64,000 nucleotides of DNA from Cryptomeria japonica. Taxonomy: Eukaryota; Streptophyta; Pinopsida; Cupressales; Cupressaceae. The stretch covers positions 405,549,389 through 405,613,388 of the forward strand of contig NC_081408.1 in NCBI RefSeq assembly GCF_030272615.1. Direction: 5' to 3'. The notes beneath the pieces are model-generated. The model searched no databases. It was not told the origin of the DNA and was given only the letters and a program-made list of their open reading frames with translations. The position numbers and the translations under genes were made by a program. Shown one piece after another: positions 32,654-44,431 of this stretch (within the stretch, counting starts at the first letter, position 1; each line of letters starts with the position of its first letter).

Positions 32654-34267
32654 ATGATCATTTTTAGGCATTGTGATTATGATCACTGGTGTGACGGGGC
32701 TAATGATAATAAGTGTTGGTTCAATGTGACTATTATTAAATACCTCTTCAAATTCAAGGAAATTACCCTATTTTTTGAGCCCAGCATTCTGTTCAAGAGT
32801 TTGCGCTTAAGTTCTGGTTTTCAGTTTTTGAGTAAATTGTGCTCTATTGAAAGCCTTGACCTGTATTTCAACATGGGAGGCAATCTTAATTGGAATGAGC
32901 ACTTTGGTTGTGATAATTGGAAAAGCGAATGAAAAGTTTGGCGGAGGTTGCATAGACATGGTTTCACAGACTACATGGAAAAATTGCATGGTAGTAAAAA
33001 GTTGGTTTCTCAAGGATTTGCCAAGGGATGGAACAACAACAAAGTCACTCTATTTGGGGAGAGTTGGAAGCTCGATGAGGATTTGGTGGTGGAAGTTATT
33101 GGTTTACAGAAGGAAGGTACCAAGTTTTATAGAGATCGAAAGTTTGCGGCGGAAGCTATTAAAAACTTCCCTAAAAGTGATGAAGAGAAGGTTCGGCTCA
33201 CCAAGAAGGACAATGTATCTTATTACCTCCCTCATCAGGTATAGTCCTTCTGGCAGATAATGTTAAGGGTTTTGATGGAATTCTTAACTGTTGATGGTAG
33301 GTTTACGAAGATTTATAATTATCATTTTGCTATTCTAAACCATTTTCGCCATGGGTTTAAGATCTCTTTGCCTTTCTATTTAGCTTCATCCCTGAATGAA
33401 AGCTTGGCCGACCATGCAAAAAAACCCAAATCCTATCACATAGCTCACCAAGGTCTCATTCTGCTTATTTATGAGCATTTGAAGAAAAAAGCTAGGGTTA
33501 ATAAAAAAATCCTTTGGTGGCAAATGCCCATATTTCAAATAGTCATGATGGTTATGAGTCTGATGGTGATTCGTCTAACATTCCTCTTCATAAGAAAGGG
33601 AGGTTTGATGATGTAGATAAAGAGGAAATGGATGTGGAAGCTGGTTCAGAGGAGGAACAGGGGAAGGTGGTTGATGATGAAGCGGAGAATGAGAAGAAAG
33701 AGGCTACAGGAGAAGAGGAAGAGGTGCAGAGAAAAGTGTATGCTGAAAATCCTGATTCAAACCACATTGTCTCGGATAGAAGGAATTTTTCTCAGAATAC
33801 CATGAAGGAAGTTAACCCTAAGTCTGTGAGCTCTACCAATGACAAACTCCATTTTGAACGCTGTCAGAAATAACACTCTGAAATTTTTCAATTTCCAGAA
33901 ATGGGTAATTGAAAATATCTCCAGTATTCAAAACAAACAAAGAGATTTGGATTATAAGATTCAGAATTTGATTAAGGATACCAATACTGGGAAAGAGGAT
34001 GTGAAGGTGGACACCAGTGAGGCAGATGATGAAATTGAAATGCAGGGCTGGTCAGAAAAAGAAATGATTAAGGGAGACTTGAAGCATCTTGAAGATGTGA
34101 TCAAAATCATCAAAGATAAGGTTGAGGTTGATAATGAAATTATTATCAACTGGATTACTAAAACTGAGAAGGCCTTGAAGAAATTTATGAATCACAGCCT
34201 TGAGGTTTTGAAGGTCTCATCTCAAAACATGAACGCCTTGGTTGATTGTTTGGAGAAGAAACAATAG
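32654..34267 (+). pseudogene. LINE third ORF (unknown function)
   Basis: Coding region downstream of the ORF2 RNase H, read in frames 2, 1, 2 with shifts near 33500 and 33840. The first part, 'LVSQGFAKGWNNNKVTLFGE', 'SWKLDEDLVVEVIGLQKEGT' and 'FAILNHFRHGFKISLPFYLA', resembles proteins loosely called putative plant transposon proteins; this is pattern recognition, not a database match. The middle is strongly acidic ('EEMDVEAGSEEEQGK', 'KKEATGEEEEVQRK'). The end (33839-34267) is a likely coiled coil ('NISSIQNKQRDLDYKIQNLI', 'DLKHLEDVIKIIKDKVEVDN'). L1 LINEs normally have two ORFs. The N-terminus before 32930 is uncertain. Confidence 0.6.
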
Positions 34268-34690
34268 AACAAAGAGATGGTGATCATTGACGATATGCCG
34301 ACCTCCAAGTCTGCTCCTCAATCCTCCAGACAAAGAACAAGGTAGACTACCAGCAATTTGGAGATGAAGACTAAAGACATCCATCAGAAGTAGGAGAACA
34401 AAGACCTGAGAGAAGCTTCTAAGGCTATGATGATGCTGGTTAAGGACGCGGAAGAGTCTATAAAAGTTTTTATCTGAAATGTAATACTGGTCTTTGTGTG
34501 CCAGTCTCTTGCTGGCTTTTTGCTGTCCTTTTCCCTAGTTGTTGTTTTCTTTGCTGGTCTTTTGTAGCTTTTCTTTCTATGTTATGTTCTCTCTAGCTTC
34601 TTTCTTGCTTATCTTTACGTTTTGTAAGTGGGTTTCGGGTCCCTTAAAACTTGATTTTCCTTAATAAAAAACTATTCAATATAGTTAATA
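34268..34690 (+). other. 3' untranslated tail of the LINE
   Basis: T-rich, TGCTGG/CTTTCT-rich sequence (34480-34640), then GGGTTTCGGGTCCCTT and TTAATAAAAAAC, in the style of plant LINE tails. The exact end is uncertain. Confidence 0.55.
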
Positions 34691-34849
34691 AATAAATGAC
34701 AATCAAATATTTTAAAGAGTTTTTTTCAAACAAATAAAGTGCTTGATAACATGGAATAAAATAAAACATAACACCTTTTCAATCGGTAAATATAATTAAG
34801 ACTTATTATCATCACATTTTGAGTGGCAACCCGTGACCTTGGGTCTGAT

Positions 34850-37800
34850 AGGGTTTGACTTTTAGTGAAGGTGTCCTCCATATTCATCGGTGGTCTTCCT
34901 ACTACTCTAGTCTCTTGATGTCCTTAGATAGGTAGTCTCCCATTGGTATACCTCATAATAGCTTGGCCATTTGTAACTTTGAATAACTCGTATATTCATG
35001 AGATGATCTATCCACCTTTTGTCAGTCATTTCTCTTACCTTTATAACAAATTTGCATATCCAACATCCAAGGTGATAACCTTGTCCAAGAACAAATTGAA
35101 ACTTTGAACACTTGTATCATTTTCTTCTTTCATGTGGAACATAATCCTGGGAACCATTTGGTAGAATTTTCTCTTTCCCAATCGCTGAAGTCTCTGAGAT
35201 GTTTGTCTTTGTCCAAGATATGTGGCATAGTCAATTGTTGAAATGTATGAAAAGACTCTATCTTGGTTCTCACCCTTTGTTCTTCACTTGTAATATATCA
35301 GATCTCTTCGGTGATTGTTGTTATTTCCTTGTCAGTTCCTTTTATTGCTTGAGAAGTACTCGGGTCCATTTGTGTAACCTTGCATAAAGTGATCAGAGTG
35401 TGATGGGCTAGTTGCCACCTTTTTGATAGAGCTTCCAACTTGGGTTTATTTTCTTTAAACATTTCTATGATTTTCAATAAGGACTCATAGCCCTTATAAA
35501 CATCATCTAACTTTTCAATGACCAATTTCACCCTATGGGCCAATATTTTCTCAAAAGTATTATACATTTGTTGTGTGCTTTTTTGCAAAACTTCTTCATT
35601 GGCCATCTTCAAGTCTTTTATTTCATTTTCATATTTTTTCTTTTCTTCACTCCATCCTCTGCTATCCTCAGAGTTGTCTATAGGGTTAGGTGAAGCATGT
35701 TTGTGTAGGATGATGGCTTTTCTTTGATTGTTAGGTTTTCCTTTTTTTTCTTTTTTCTTTCAACATGGCATTTTCAATATATAGCCTATTAATTATTCAT
35801 CTCCTTGTGCCCCTATTCAATCTCAATTATTTTTTTCTACATGTGCTTTACTACATATTTTGTGAACATAGCCGAATGCATGGTCAATGTGGCCTCCTCC
35901 AATGGGGAGGTATCTTTAATGGTTTTTAGAATTGTTGTTCCCTTTGTTTCCTTCACCATGTCCACTAGCTTTGGCTTGTTAGTGCTTTTAAAATTTACCC
36001 ATGCAGCCAATATCTAAGTTCTTTGATTGTATCATGTACCACTTACCCCTTCTTTAGAGTCAAACTCTGCTACTAGCATGGGGTCCTCTTGCTGCCTTAC
36101 TTGATCTAATAAAAACATTTGCTTTAGTGTCATTCCTAGTACAATCAACATATTACTCTTCATAACTATTTCTCTAGCCTTCACAGGGGTAATATATATA
36201 TATCATCAAACTGTATTTCTTTGAAGGCTCAAGCGATTACTTCCTCATACTTGGATTCATCCACACCCATGAGGTTCATTTGTTTTCTTTCCTCAAACTT
36301 CTTCATCTTTATTTTCATCCAAAAATCTTTAAACGCTAGAGTATGTATGAATTCATCATCTTCTAAAAATATCATTTATATTTCTATCCTTTCATCCATA
36401 GTATTCTGTTCCCTCTTCCATTTCAGCTTCATTGCCATGTTTTTATTCTTCATACCTTGGGGGATCCATCTACGATTATTCCACCTCTTTATCGCCGTTT
36501 AAATCCCTTAATGTATTGATGGCCTCATCAATGCCACCTTCTTCTAATTCTTCATAAGGCACAAGGGGATCTAGGTTCTATATTTTTTTATTTGGATGGG
36601 GTGAGGTAGGAGAAGTCTCCTTCACACATTTATCATCGAATACATTATGAATAATAACCCAAAGGGGTTTCTTTGGTGGGGATCCACCACTTGTTGATTT
36701 TCCATAAATCTTTCAAAGTTATATAAACGCAAATCAATTCTCTTTAACTCATTAGTTTCTTTATTAAAAAATATAGGGAAATTAGGGTCACTTTTCTTCT
36801 TTTCTTCTTCTAGCCTCATTAGAACATGGCACTTTTTTCTTCTCTACATAATGTCTTGAAATGATACACAATTCCTAATCAAATATTCTTGTATTAGCAC
36901 ATCATGTGAAATTGTTTTAACAAAAGAACCAATATGACATTCAAAATCACATAGTCTCTCCTAGCTTTATTTCAAAGAGTAATTTGTCTTTAGATATCCC
37001 TGCAACTTTTCCAACATATTTGACCCAATAAAAAAATCTATACATTTAGTGACATGGGGAAAGAATGTTCCCTTTTTACTTTTTTCTATCACTTTTTTTT
37101 GAAGCCATAACATCTGCCACATGAAATCCAAGAATGCAAGCCTATCTTATACAAATATGGGCAACAAATGGGGATCCTAAGGGCACCCATGTACTCTAAT
37201 GATGGTGTGCTCTCCCATGTAGAATCAATCATAAAAATTATGAGTATGACCCTTTTCAGGATCAAAGGCAAGTGGACTCAACACCCTTCTCAAATTTAGT
37301 GAAAATATCTCAACCTGATGGTTGAGGGAACTAAAAATTAGAATAAAAAATGAATCATGTATTTTTTTGTAATCACAGTCCTTGCACCTTTTATCCCATA
37401 AGTAACACCATTTCTGCACTAGTAGCTTGTTTCCCTTCTCATCTACCATCCCTAATTTTGGTCATTGGCTGAAAACTTGTCTATTTTGAAAGAAAATCAA
37501 ATAACATAATAGGGAATAGTGGTGAAAGTCGCATCTCTTCTTCTCTTTCCATGCCACAAGCTGATCATGAATTTTCCTCTCTAATTCAGATGCAAAGTCA
37601 AATTCAAGGTTCACTTCAGAATTTTGTATTCTCATGGCCATTTACATTAGTGACATTGGAATTTTATCCCTGACATCCTCTCCTAACACTTGACACAAAG
37701 AAAAGTATGTCTTTTGGAAGTAGAGAAGGAAATCCTCCACAGGAAAGGATTCATTGCTTGAGATCACCACAAGTTTATTGTTCAAGCCCCTCCTTTAGTA

Positions 37801-38333
37801 GTACAGAAGCTCATCATTCCTAAAGGTTTTCCTTAACCTGGTATAATCTATATCAAACTTCTCTAGGTCAACTTTAGTGAGAGCCTATTTGTTTAGCATA
37901 AAATAGTCAACAATGGTCGATTTTGTGACCACCAGCAAGGGATTTCCACTAGGCATCCTGACGGTTTAAGTTACTGGGTGATAATTGTCGGCTAACACTT
38001 GAATCAATTCAACATCAATAAAAATATATTTGGTACTATCAACTTTGCAACATCAAGGGTCCAAGGATTCAACACAGGGACCTTCCCATCTCTATTTTTG
38101 TTAAAGTACCAAAACAACTCCTTCCCTACTATTGGAATTGCAACATCTCAACAACTCTCTAGCCTATCTTTGAACACATTCTTAGCCCCCATGTCTGCTG
38201 ACTTGTGTAATTCATCCAACAGTGATTTTTGTAATGGTCTTTTTGCTGGGTTAGAGGATCTAGGTTTTCTTTCAGATCTTTTTCCCCCTTTTGAGCTTTC
38301 ACAGTCTTTAGACTCTTCCTTCTTTCTAGGCAT
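34850..38333 (-). pseudogene. Decayed minus-strand coding block of unknown family
   Basis: I do not recognise the family. The block reads from ATG at 38333: 'MPRKKEESKDCESSKGGKRS', 'KSLLDELHKSADMGAKNVFK', then, after a TGA, 'GKELFWYFNKNRDGKVPVLN' and 'PWTLDVAKLIVPNIFL'. Further patches follow: 37449-37225 ('VQKWCYLWDKRCKDCDYKKI', 'RVLSPLAFDPEKGHTHNFYD'), 36819-36622 ('DPNFPIFFNKETNELKRIDL') and 35612-35298 ('EVLQKSTQQMYNTFEKILAH', 'WQLAHHTLITLCKVTQMDPS'). The basic N-terminus, aromatic core and helical C-terminal part suggest one long protein of perhaps 1,000 residues, probably transposon-borne. Treating it as one gene is inference; stops and shifts are frequent. Confidence 0.45.
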
Positions 38334-38639
38334 CTTATCTTTATGCTTCTTAATGGAATTTCAACTGAATTCTATAAATTTTGCATCTTAACAAGTAATG
38401 GAGTACTTACTTGTAAGCTATCGCAAGTGATTTTGGCTTGTTCTTCCTCGTCCTAGGGTTCACTTCACATAGTTCTTTAGCTTGGAGTAAAAAAATTAGG
38501 CAAAAATTGACTATTAATGGTGGCTCTTGAGGATCTTTTCTTCATTTAATTTGTGTGTGCCATTAACATCTTTGCCACCCTTTCAAAAAAATTATTTATG
38601 TCATGTTGATGTCATTAATTATATCCATATGGTGACATG

Positions 38640-39205
38640 CAATCTAATTGTTACCTCTATATCGCAACTTCATCTTTCATTAATTATGTCCACCTTGCGA
38701 TCTGGCGATATATTATTGGACCATCGCTATATCACATTCTTATGATGTCTTTACTAGTTCCCTTTGGCGATATTTCAATAATACTTTAAGTTATTTTATT
38801 ATCGCTATATCTTAGTGTCATCTTCTACACATAATCCTCCCTTGCGATATAGGGATATCTTGGGAATTAGCTCCTTGTGTTACTGTTTCACAAACTGCTC
38901 TATATTGTAGGATATGGGTCTTGTGAAACAGTGATCCCATTAAAACTTCATTTTCTTTTGTCGCCATTTCGCAAGCCACTTTATATAGTAGAATATAAGT
39001 GTTGCGAAATGACGATACTTTATGAACTTTTTTTTTCTTGTCACCATTTCATGGGCAACTTAATATAGTGAGAAATTTATTTTGTGAAACAATGATACCT
39101 TTATGATTTTCATTTCCTTTGTCGCTATTTTGCAAGTTGATTGATACAATAAGATAATGACCATGTGAAATAGCAATACTTCATTATATTTCTATATGAT
39201 GGTTC
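38640..39205. repeat. Tandem array of about 80-bp hairpin-forming units
   Basis: Seven diverged units begin near 38661, 38723, 38801, 38878, 38959, 39039 and 39120, spaced 62-82 bases. Each has a left arm near its start and a complementary right arm 40-45 bases later. Pairs: TATATCGC/GCGATATA (38658-38665, 38705-38712, perfect); TATCGCTATATC/GATATAGGGATA (38800-38811, 38846-38857, one mismatch); ACTGTTTCACAA/TTGTGAAACAGT (38882-38893, 38921-38932, perfect); TCGCCATTTCGCAA/TTGCGAAATGACGA (38961-38974, 39002-39015, one mismatch). Arms differ between units but stay complementary within most units. The array lies about 300 bases upstream of the minus-strand ATG at 38333. Confidence 0.8.
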
Positions 39206-39600
39206 AATTGAGATGATAAGTGAGGTATACTAATATTTTTAGGGAAATGGTGGAAGATATGAAATTATTGATCGACAAGTAAGTTTTTTAACAATGGTAT
39301 GACTCTTTTAGGCTCAAACATTTGATTTTAGGGCTTTGGTGTAGAGTTTTGAGACTTTTTTGGCTAGAAAACACATTGAATTATGATAGACAAGAAACTC
39401 CACTTATGTATATATATAATTTTGGTTTAGCTATTTGTATGGATAGTAGTGGGAAAATAATTTAGGAATACAAATTTTCGGGGTTCCAATGACCCCCAAA
39501 AGTGGAAGTTGCCTATCGAAGATCATGAAAGGATTTTAGAGATAATAAAAGATAGAGAGGATCCAAATTATATGTACCATGAGCTCACTTAAGTTATTAG
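39206..39600. other. AT-rich stretch, nothing recognised
   Basis: No ORF, motif or repeat that I can support. Confidence 0.5.
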
Positions 39601-39760
39601 TACAAGTCAACTCATATCTTTTTAGACCATGATACATGTATATATGCACATACATGTACATACGAGTTATTTTTTGGATCATCATACATATATACATAGA
39701 CACATACATGTACATACGAGTTATTTTTTGGACCATGATACATATATATGTTTTGTTCAA
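39601..39760. repeat. Short tandem repeat of about 70 bp
   Basis: Two good copies of CACATACATGTACATACGAG-TTATTTTTTGGA followed by a CAT-ATACATATATA run (about 39647-39688 and 39700-39745), with a poorer copy before them at 39604-39646. It explains the paired open frames seen on both strands here. Confidence 0.75.
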
Positions 39761-40085
39761 TTATGCTCTTTTCCATATTTAATGTTGTGGATTCATAATG
39801 ACATTATATGTACATAATTTTTCATATGATAAATGTGTTGTTTATTAGCTCATTGAAAATATTGCATTGATGGTTTGAATGTATTGCAGTTTGAAACAAC
39901 CCTTTCTTAAATATGCATATTGTTTGGATGATTAAAATTCACTTATGCATTTTTTTTTTAAGTAATCTTTATATATATGTGGATGATTATTCTATGATTT
40001 ATTTCAAAGACAATTAATTTAATACTTATCTAAATGAATATCTTTTAAAATATCTAATGCTAGATATGTAATATGCTATGTTATT

Positions 40086-40785
40086 GTAGCGTCGTAAATT
40101 GTACACCCCTAATTAGGGTTGTCCAATTTCACACTAAGGTTAGCACTCGCCTTACAGTGTTACATTTTGTATTTTAAAATTTATTTTAAGAATTTAATTA
40201 ATTAATTTAACTAAATCCAAATTGCTCTCTTATCATTCCACACATTATAAAATTGGGCCCTTAACCCTAAGTGTGCCCCTTTTTATTTTATCTTCTTTAA
40301 TTAATTAATTAATTAATCCTAATAAAGTCCTATTTTGACCTTCAAGGCTCATTTTGGCATATCTAAATACCTTGGATTGATGACTGAGCCAAATTTGAAT
40401 TTCTAATCAATATGCCTTGCATCCCTAAAAAATTGGAAAAAGTTGATCGGACCAGTATGAATCACATTGGTCTCGACTTTTTCTCCCCGAATTTTAGGAT
40501 CATGTTTTGGCGGTATTATAATGTTTAAATATTGCTTTGTGTGAAATTTCATCAATTCTAAGTTGGTCTAAAGGTGATTTTAATTATAAAATCCCTATAT
40601 AAGGCATCTCTCTCAATTAATTATCCATAACAATTACACTTTATGCTAGCATTATCATCAATTCAAGCGAAGATCTAATTCAAGGAGAAACAAGATACAT
40701 CAAGCATCTTCAAATTATGTTTCAATTATGTTTTCATGGTGGATTTTATGTGATTTATTATGTTATTGCATCAACACATGGAGGA
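40086..40785 (+). repeat. Left part of an older LTR-like element D
   Basis: TGTAGCGTCGTAAATTGTAC at 40086 looks like the start of a plant Gypsy-type LTR. A TATA box (TATATAAG, 40597-40604) and a leader-like stretch follow. The sequence is cut at about 40785 by element C and appears to resume after 49446. I cannot name the family. 39761-40085 holds nothing recognisable. Confidence 0.4.
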
Positions 40786-42448
40786 TGGGTGCAAGAGCAC
40801 CTTGGTCATATTGATGCCTTATGAAGGCTTTTGTCATTATTTCTTGTTTTGGTGTTGTTTCAAGTTGTAATAAAGTCCTAAGGACCATTTTTTGTCATTA
40901 AAATACTTTTGTAATCATTTCAAATCAAGTTGTAAGGCCTTTGATGCCATTTGAGTCATATAGGCCTATAAGGTCCTCATTGGGTCAACATTGGTCAAAC
41001 CACTCCAAGTCCATCCAACGTGAGTGGAAATGATGTAATTGATACTATATGGTCTATTTTGACACATCTTAGGGGTATATGTGAAGTTTTGAGTTAGTAA
41101 GTTGAGTAGGACAAAAGTTTTCAAAAGATGTAAAGTTGATTTATGTGTTGCTTCTGGATTTGATTGTGTGAGTATTTTTTTGATTTGATATTAAAAAGTA
41201 CTCATACAATTAAATCTAGAAGAAGCGCATAAATAAATTTCATGGATTGTGAAAATCTACTAGCTTTGATGTAAAAGTTGCTTGTCAACTTTTACATCTT
41301 TTTAGTGCAATTTTAATGTTGTTTTGCTTTTGAATGGTCACCCTTTTCAAAAATCAGTTGGGGGTTGTTGGACTGGGGCATAAAATTTTTAAATAGTCTC
41401 ATTTTTGTTTGAGGCAGGTTGTTGATGTTGTTTTGTACAAAGTTTGGAGAAGAATCAATAATATCAAGGCTTATTCTTTGCAGTTTTCCTGTAACATTGT
41501 TGCAAAACTACTCATAACTTCCTTGTACAAATGACTTAGGATGTGAGACTGAGCCCATTGGAAAGATCTATGAATCATATTTCATTTAAGATTTATTTTG
41601 GGAGATTTTACTAAGATTTGAGAATTTGGTGGGTGTTTTACCAAAAACTATTTTGAAACCCTAGTTTCAAGGGTTTGAACAGAGAAATGTAAATTTCTCG
41701 CCATTCCACTAAGATCAAAGCACTGAACTTGGTGGAATGGTAGGTGGGGGCACTCTCCAAATTGGTTTTATCTATTTTTTTGTAGAGGTTGAGCTTTAAG
41801 TCATGTTTGGAGCATTGAATGCCTAACATCCTCATATCTTAGGTCATGGAAGCACAAGTAGGGTGAAGGGTTTGAATTTTGGTGCCCAAACAAGCCAAGG
41901 AGATACTAGAACCTATGGAATCTATCCATTTTTTACATTTCCCTACCTTTCAAAGTGGAGTTGCGTATTTGTGGAGTGCTTCTAAGGCACTTGTTGTGTA
42001 AAAGAGACCTAATTGTGCACTTAAGACCCTGCAATAGTATGAATTTGACCCTAATGTTCCAGAGAAACCTGTACATATCTTGACATATACTGTGTAAATC
42101 TAAAAAGGGTGTTTGAAAATTCTTTTTTTTCATGCCTATGTTTAAAGGTTTAATATTTAAGGGCCAAAAACCGTATGGACTGTCCTAATAGGCCTAGTAG
42201 CTTGTGTGAAGAAAGTATCCTTGTTGGTGATCTCTAGTAAATTACAAGTGTTTAGGGAGTTAGGTTGATGTTTTCCAACAAGTAGTGAGTTCCATGAGTG
42301 GAGTGTTGGTTCTTGCATGTGGCCTTGTAGCCTAGTTCAAACTTCCTCAAGTTGCCTAGTGGTTTCTCTATGAAAGACCTTTGCACCTATGAATCATGGA
42401 TCCAATTTGAACAATGATTGTGTCTACATTTGAAGGCCCTCTAAATCA
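40786..42448 (+). repeat. 5' LTR of element C
   Basis: Begins TGGGTGCAAGAGCACCTTGG and aligns over its whole length with 47925-49446, for example in 'CCTAATAGGCCTAGTAGC' near 42184. It contains an extra 133-bp hairpin insertion (41135-41267) absent from the 3' LTR. The edges are approximate. A degenerate primer site, TTGTATTAGATC, follows at about 42451-42462; compare TGGTATCAGAGC. Confidence 0.75.
41127..41275. mobile_element. Small hairpin (MITE-like) insertion in 5' LTR of C
   Basis: 133 bases (41135-41267) lie between two copies of GATGTAAA (41127-41134 and 41268-41275). The 3' LTR has one copy and no insert at the matching place (near 48250). The insert has long inverted arms, 41135-41174 and 41199-41239, ending around a 24-base loop, with roughly 80 percent complementarity by eye. 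An 8-bp target duplication would fit hAT-type miniature elements, but the arms do not reach the right edge. Confidence 0.65.
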
Positions 42449-42529
42449 AATTTGTATTAGATCCAAGTTCTGATTGGCAAACAAAAGTAGTGGTGTGTGA
42501 AGAAGAGTAAGCTATCTTGTGAAGACAAA

Positions 42530-43640
42530 ATGCCTCCTAAAGGTGGGTTAGTGATGGCTAGGAGAATAAAGGCCCTAGAAGATGAGATTGCAGGAATGAA
42601 AGCTAGAGATAGAAATTGAGAGAGGCATGAAGAAGGTGATAGTGACAGAAAAGAAGAAGAAGAGGGTGAAGAGGGAGACCCTCAAGTGAATCCCCAAGAA
42701 GAGGAGATGGCTCCTGAAGAAATAAGGCTTCTCAATGCTTTGAAGTCAGTAAAAGGAGAGACTTCTAATGTAAAGATGGATCTTCCAATGTATGGAGGAA
42801 AGATGGATGTTGAGGAGGTAATAGAGTGGGTTGATGCTCTAAACAACTATTTTGAGTACAAGGAAGTGCTAGAGGACAAGAAGGTGAAGTTTGCAAAAAC
42901 AAAATTGAAAGGTGTTGTCTTGACATGGTGGAACTATACCCAAGGAGAAAGGGTGAAGCAAAACAAGTCCATGATCAATTCATGGGACATAATGGTAAAA
43001 AAATTGAAGATTCAATTCTTACTTACAGATTTTGAGGTCCAAGTGTTCAAGAAGATGCAAATATTGAAGCAAAAAGACAGGGATGTGGCTACCTACATCA
43101 AGGAGTTTCATAAACTTAGTCTAAGGTCTAGGCACGTAGAAAATGAGATTGAGAAGGTAGCTGGATACATAAATGGTTTGAAGTTTAGCATTCAAGATGA
43201 AATCAGCCTTTTGACCCCCTAAAAAATGGATGAGTGATTCCAAGTATCCCTAAGGGTAGAAGAGAAGTTGAGGAGAAAGCATGAGCAACAAGGAAGAGGA
43301 AGAGGAAGAACTTTCAAAGGTAGGGGTAGTTTTGGTGCAAGGGGACAATCTTAGAGAAAACAAGGTAAGTCTAGTGGTCACCAAGACCAAAGTGGAGAGA
43401 CAAGTGGTAGAGGAGGTTTCAGAGGAAGAAGACCAAATGGAAGAGGAATATTTGGTGGATTAGAAAAGGGTTCTAACACCTTTAGTGGAAGATGTTACAA
43501 TTGCAATAAGTTTGCGCACCCAGCCTTCAAGTGCCCACAGAAGAAATCTTTAGGTTCCCATGGTGGGGAAAGGAGGAACCAATTGGTTCAAGAAGAAGAT
43601 TGCCAAAGTGTAAATTCACCTTCTAGGCCTACTAATCAAG
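42530..43640 (+). pseudogene. Gag of element C
   Basis: ATG at 42530 (MPPKGGLVMARRIKALEDEI), one TGA near 42617, then an acidic stretch and the capsid block: 'MDLPMYGGKMDVEEVIEWVD', 'KLKGVVLTWWNYTQGER', 'RDVATYIKEFHKLSLRSRHV'. After a stop near 43220 the frame continues Gly/Arg-rich, with a zinc knuckle CYNCNKFAHPAFKC at about 43493-43534 (the usual Gly before His is Ala). Typical of chromovirus gag. Confidence 0.8.
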
Positions 43641-43739
43641 AATGTGTATAAAGTTTGATAATGAGAAGGACACTTTTGAAGGTACCAAGCACCAAGGAGC
43701 CACCCCAAAAAAAGTCTTTGTTTTGAATCTCATGAAAAT

Positions 43740-44431
43740 CACTTGGGAAGGTGTGCAAGATAATTATAGATTCACGCTCTAGTGATAACCTATTTTCCTT
43801 AGAGATGGTTGAGAAGATAAATCTGAAAAGAACCCCTCATCCCACACCATATAGGGTATCATGGTTGAACAAGGGTCAACGAGTTCTTGTCAATGAACAA
43901 TCTTGGGTAGAGTTTCATAATGAGGGTTATAAGGATAAAATCCTTTGTGATGTAATTCCCATGTATGCTTTCGATCTACTTCTAGGTATCCCTTGGAAAT
44001 ATGACCATAGAGAACATCATGATGGTCAGAAAAACAACTATACAATAGAAAAAGATGGAGAGTCTTTCACCTTGAATCCCCTACCAAATGAAGGTGCAGA
44101 TAAGAAACTTGGGTCTAGTGTCATGGTAGTAGGGGAGAAGGAGTTTTTGAGGACCTTGAAGGAAGAGGGAGATCAAGGGTTTTCTTTGATTTTCAAGCCA
44201 AAATATGGATCTATTTTGTCTACAAACAATGGAGAAACCATACTTAGTGATGTCCAAACTTTGCTGGAGAAGTATAAGGGTATTGTGGTGGAGGAGTTGC
44301 CTAGTGCCCTACACCCAATTAAAGATACAAATCACCATATGGACCTAATTCTAGGAGCTACATTGCCTAATAAGGATGCCTACAAGATGACACCTGCCCA
44401 AAATGAAGAAATAGCAAAAGAAGTGCAATAG
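43740..44431 (+). pseudogene. Aspartic protease of element C
   Basis: 'CKIIIDSRSSDNLFSLEMVE' carries the catalytic D with DSR in place of the usual DSG/DGG. 'DVIPMYAFDLLLGIPWKYDH' is the second typical block. The tail from about 44275 ('EELPSALHPIKDTNHHMDLI') is the linker leading into RT. Confidence 0.75.

Larger units (their letters stand above)
26696..34680 (+). mobile_element. L1-like LINE with a third ORF
   Basis: Non-LTR retrotransposon: ORF1 (26696-28027), ORF2 with endonuclease, RT, zinc-binding and RNase H parts (28402-32586), then a further coding region (32654-34267). A 3' tail ends near 'GATTTTCCTTAATAAAAAAC' (about 34655-34675). I could not identify target-site duplications. The three ORFs share one orientation and a comparable level of decay, mostly TAG and TGA stops plus a few shifts. 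Confidence 0.75.

Noticed and set aside
36221-36502. Plus-strand Phe/Ile-rich ORF suggesting a membrane protein
   Set aside because: It is antisense to the minus-strand coding block, where A/G-rich codons give Lys/Glu.
39536-39817. Two opposite small ORFs with Met/Tyr/Ile or His/Thr repeats
   Set aside because: Products of the short tandem repeat at 39601-39760 on both strands.
40765-40773. ATTGCATCA as target duplication of element C (with 49465-49473)
   Set aside because: Nine bases is too long for a Gypsy integrase and the copies lie about 20 bases outside the LTR edges.
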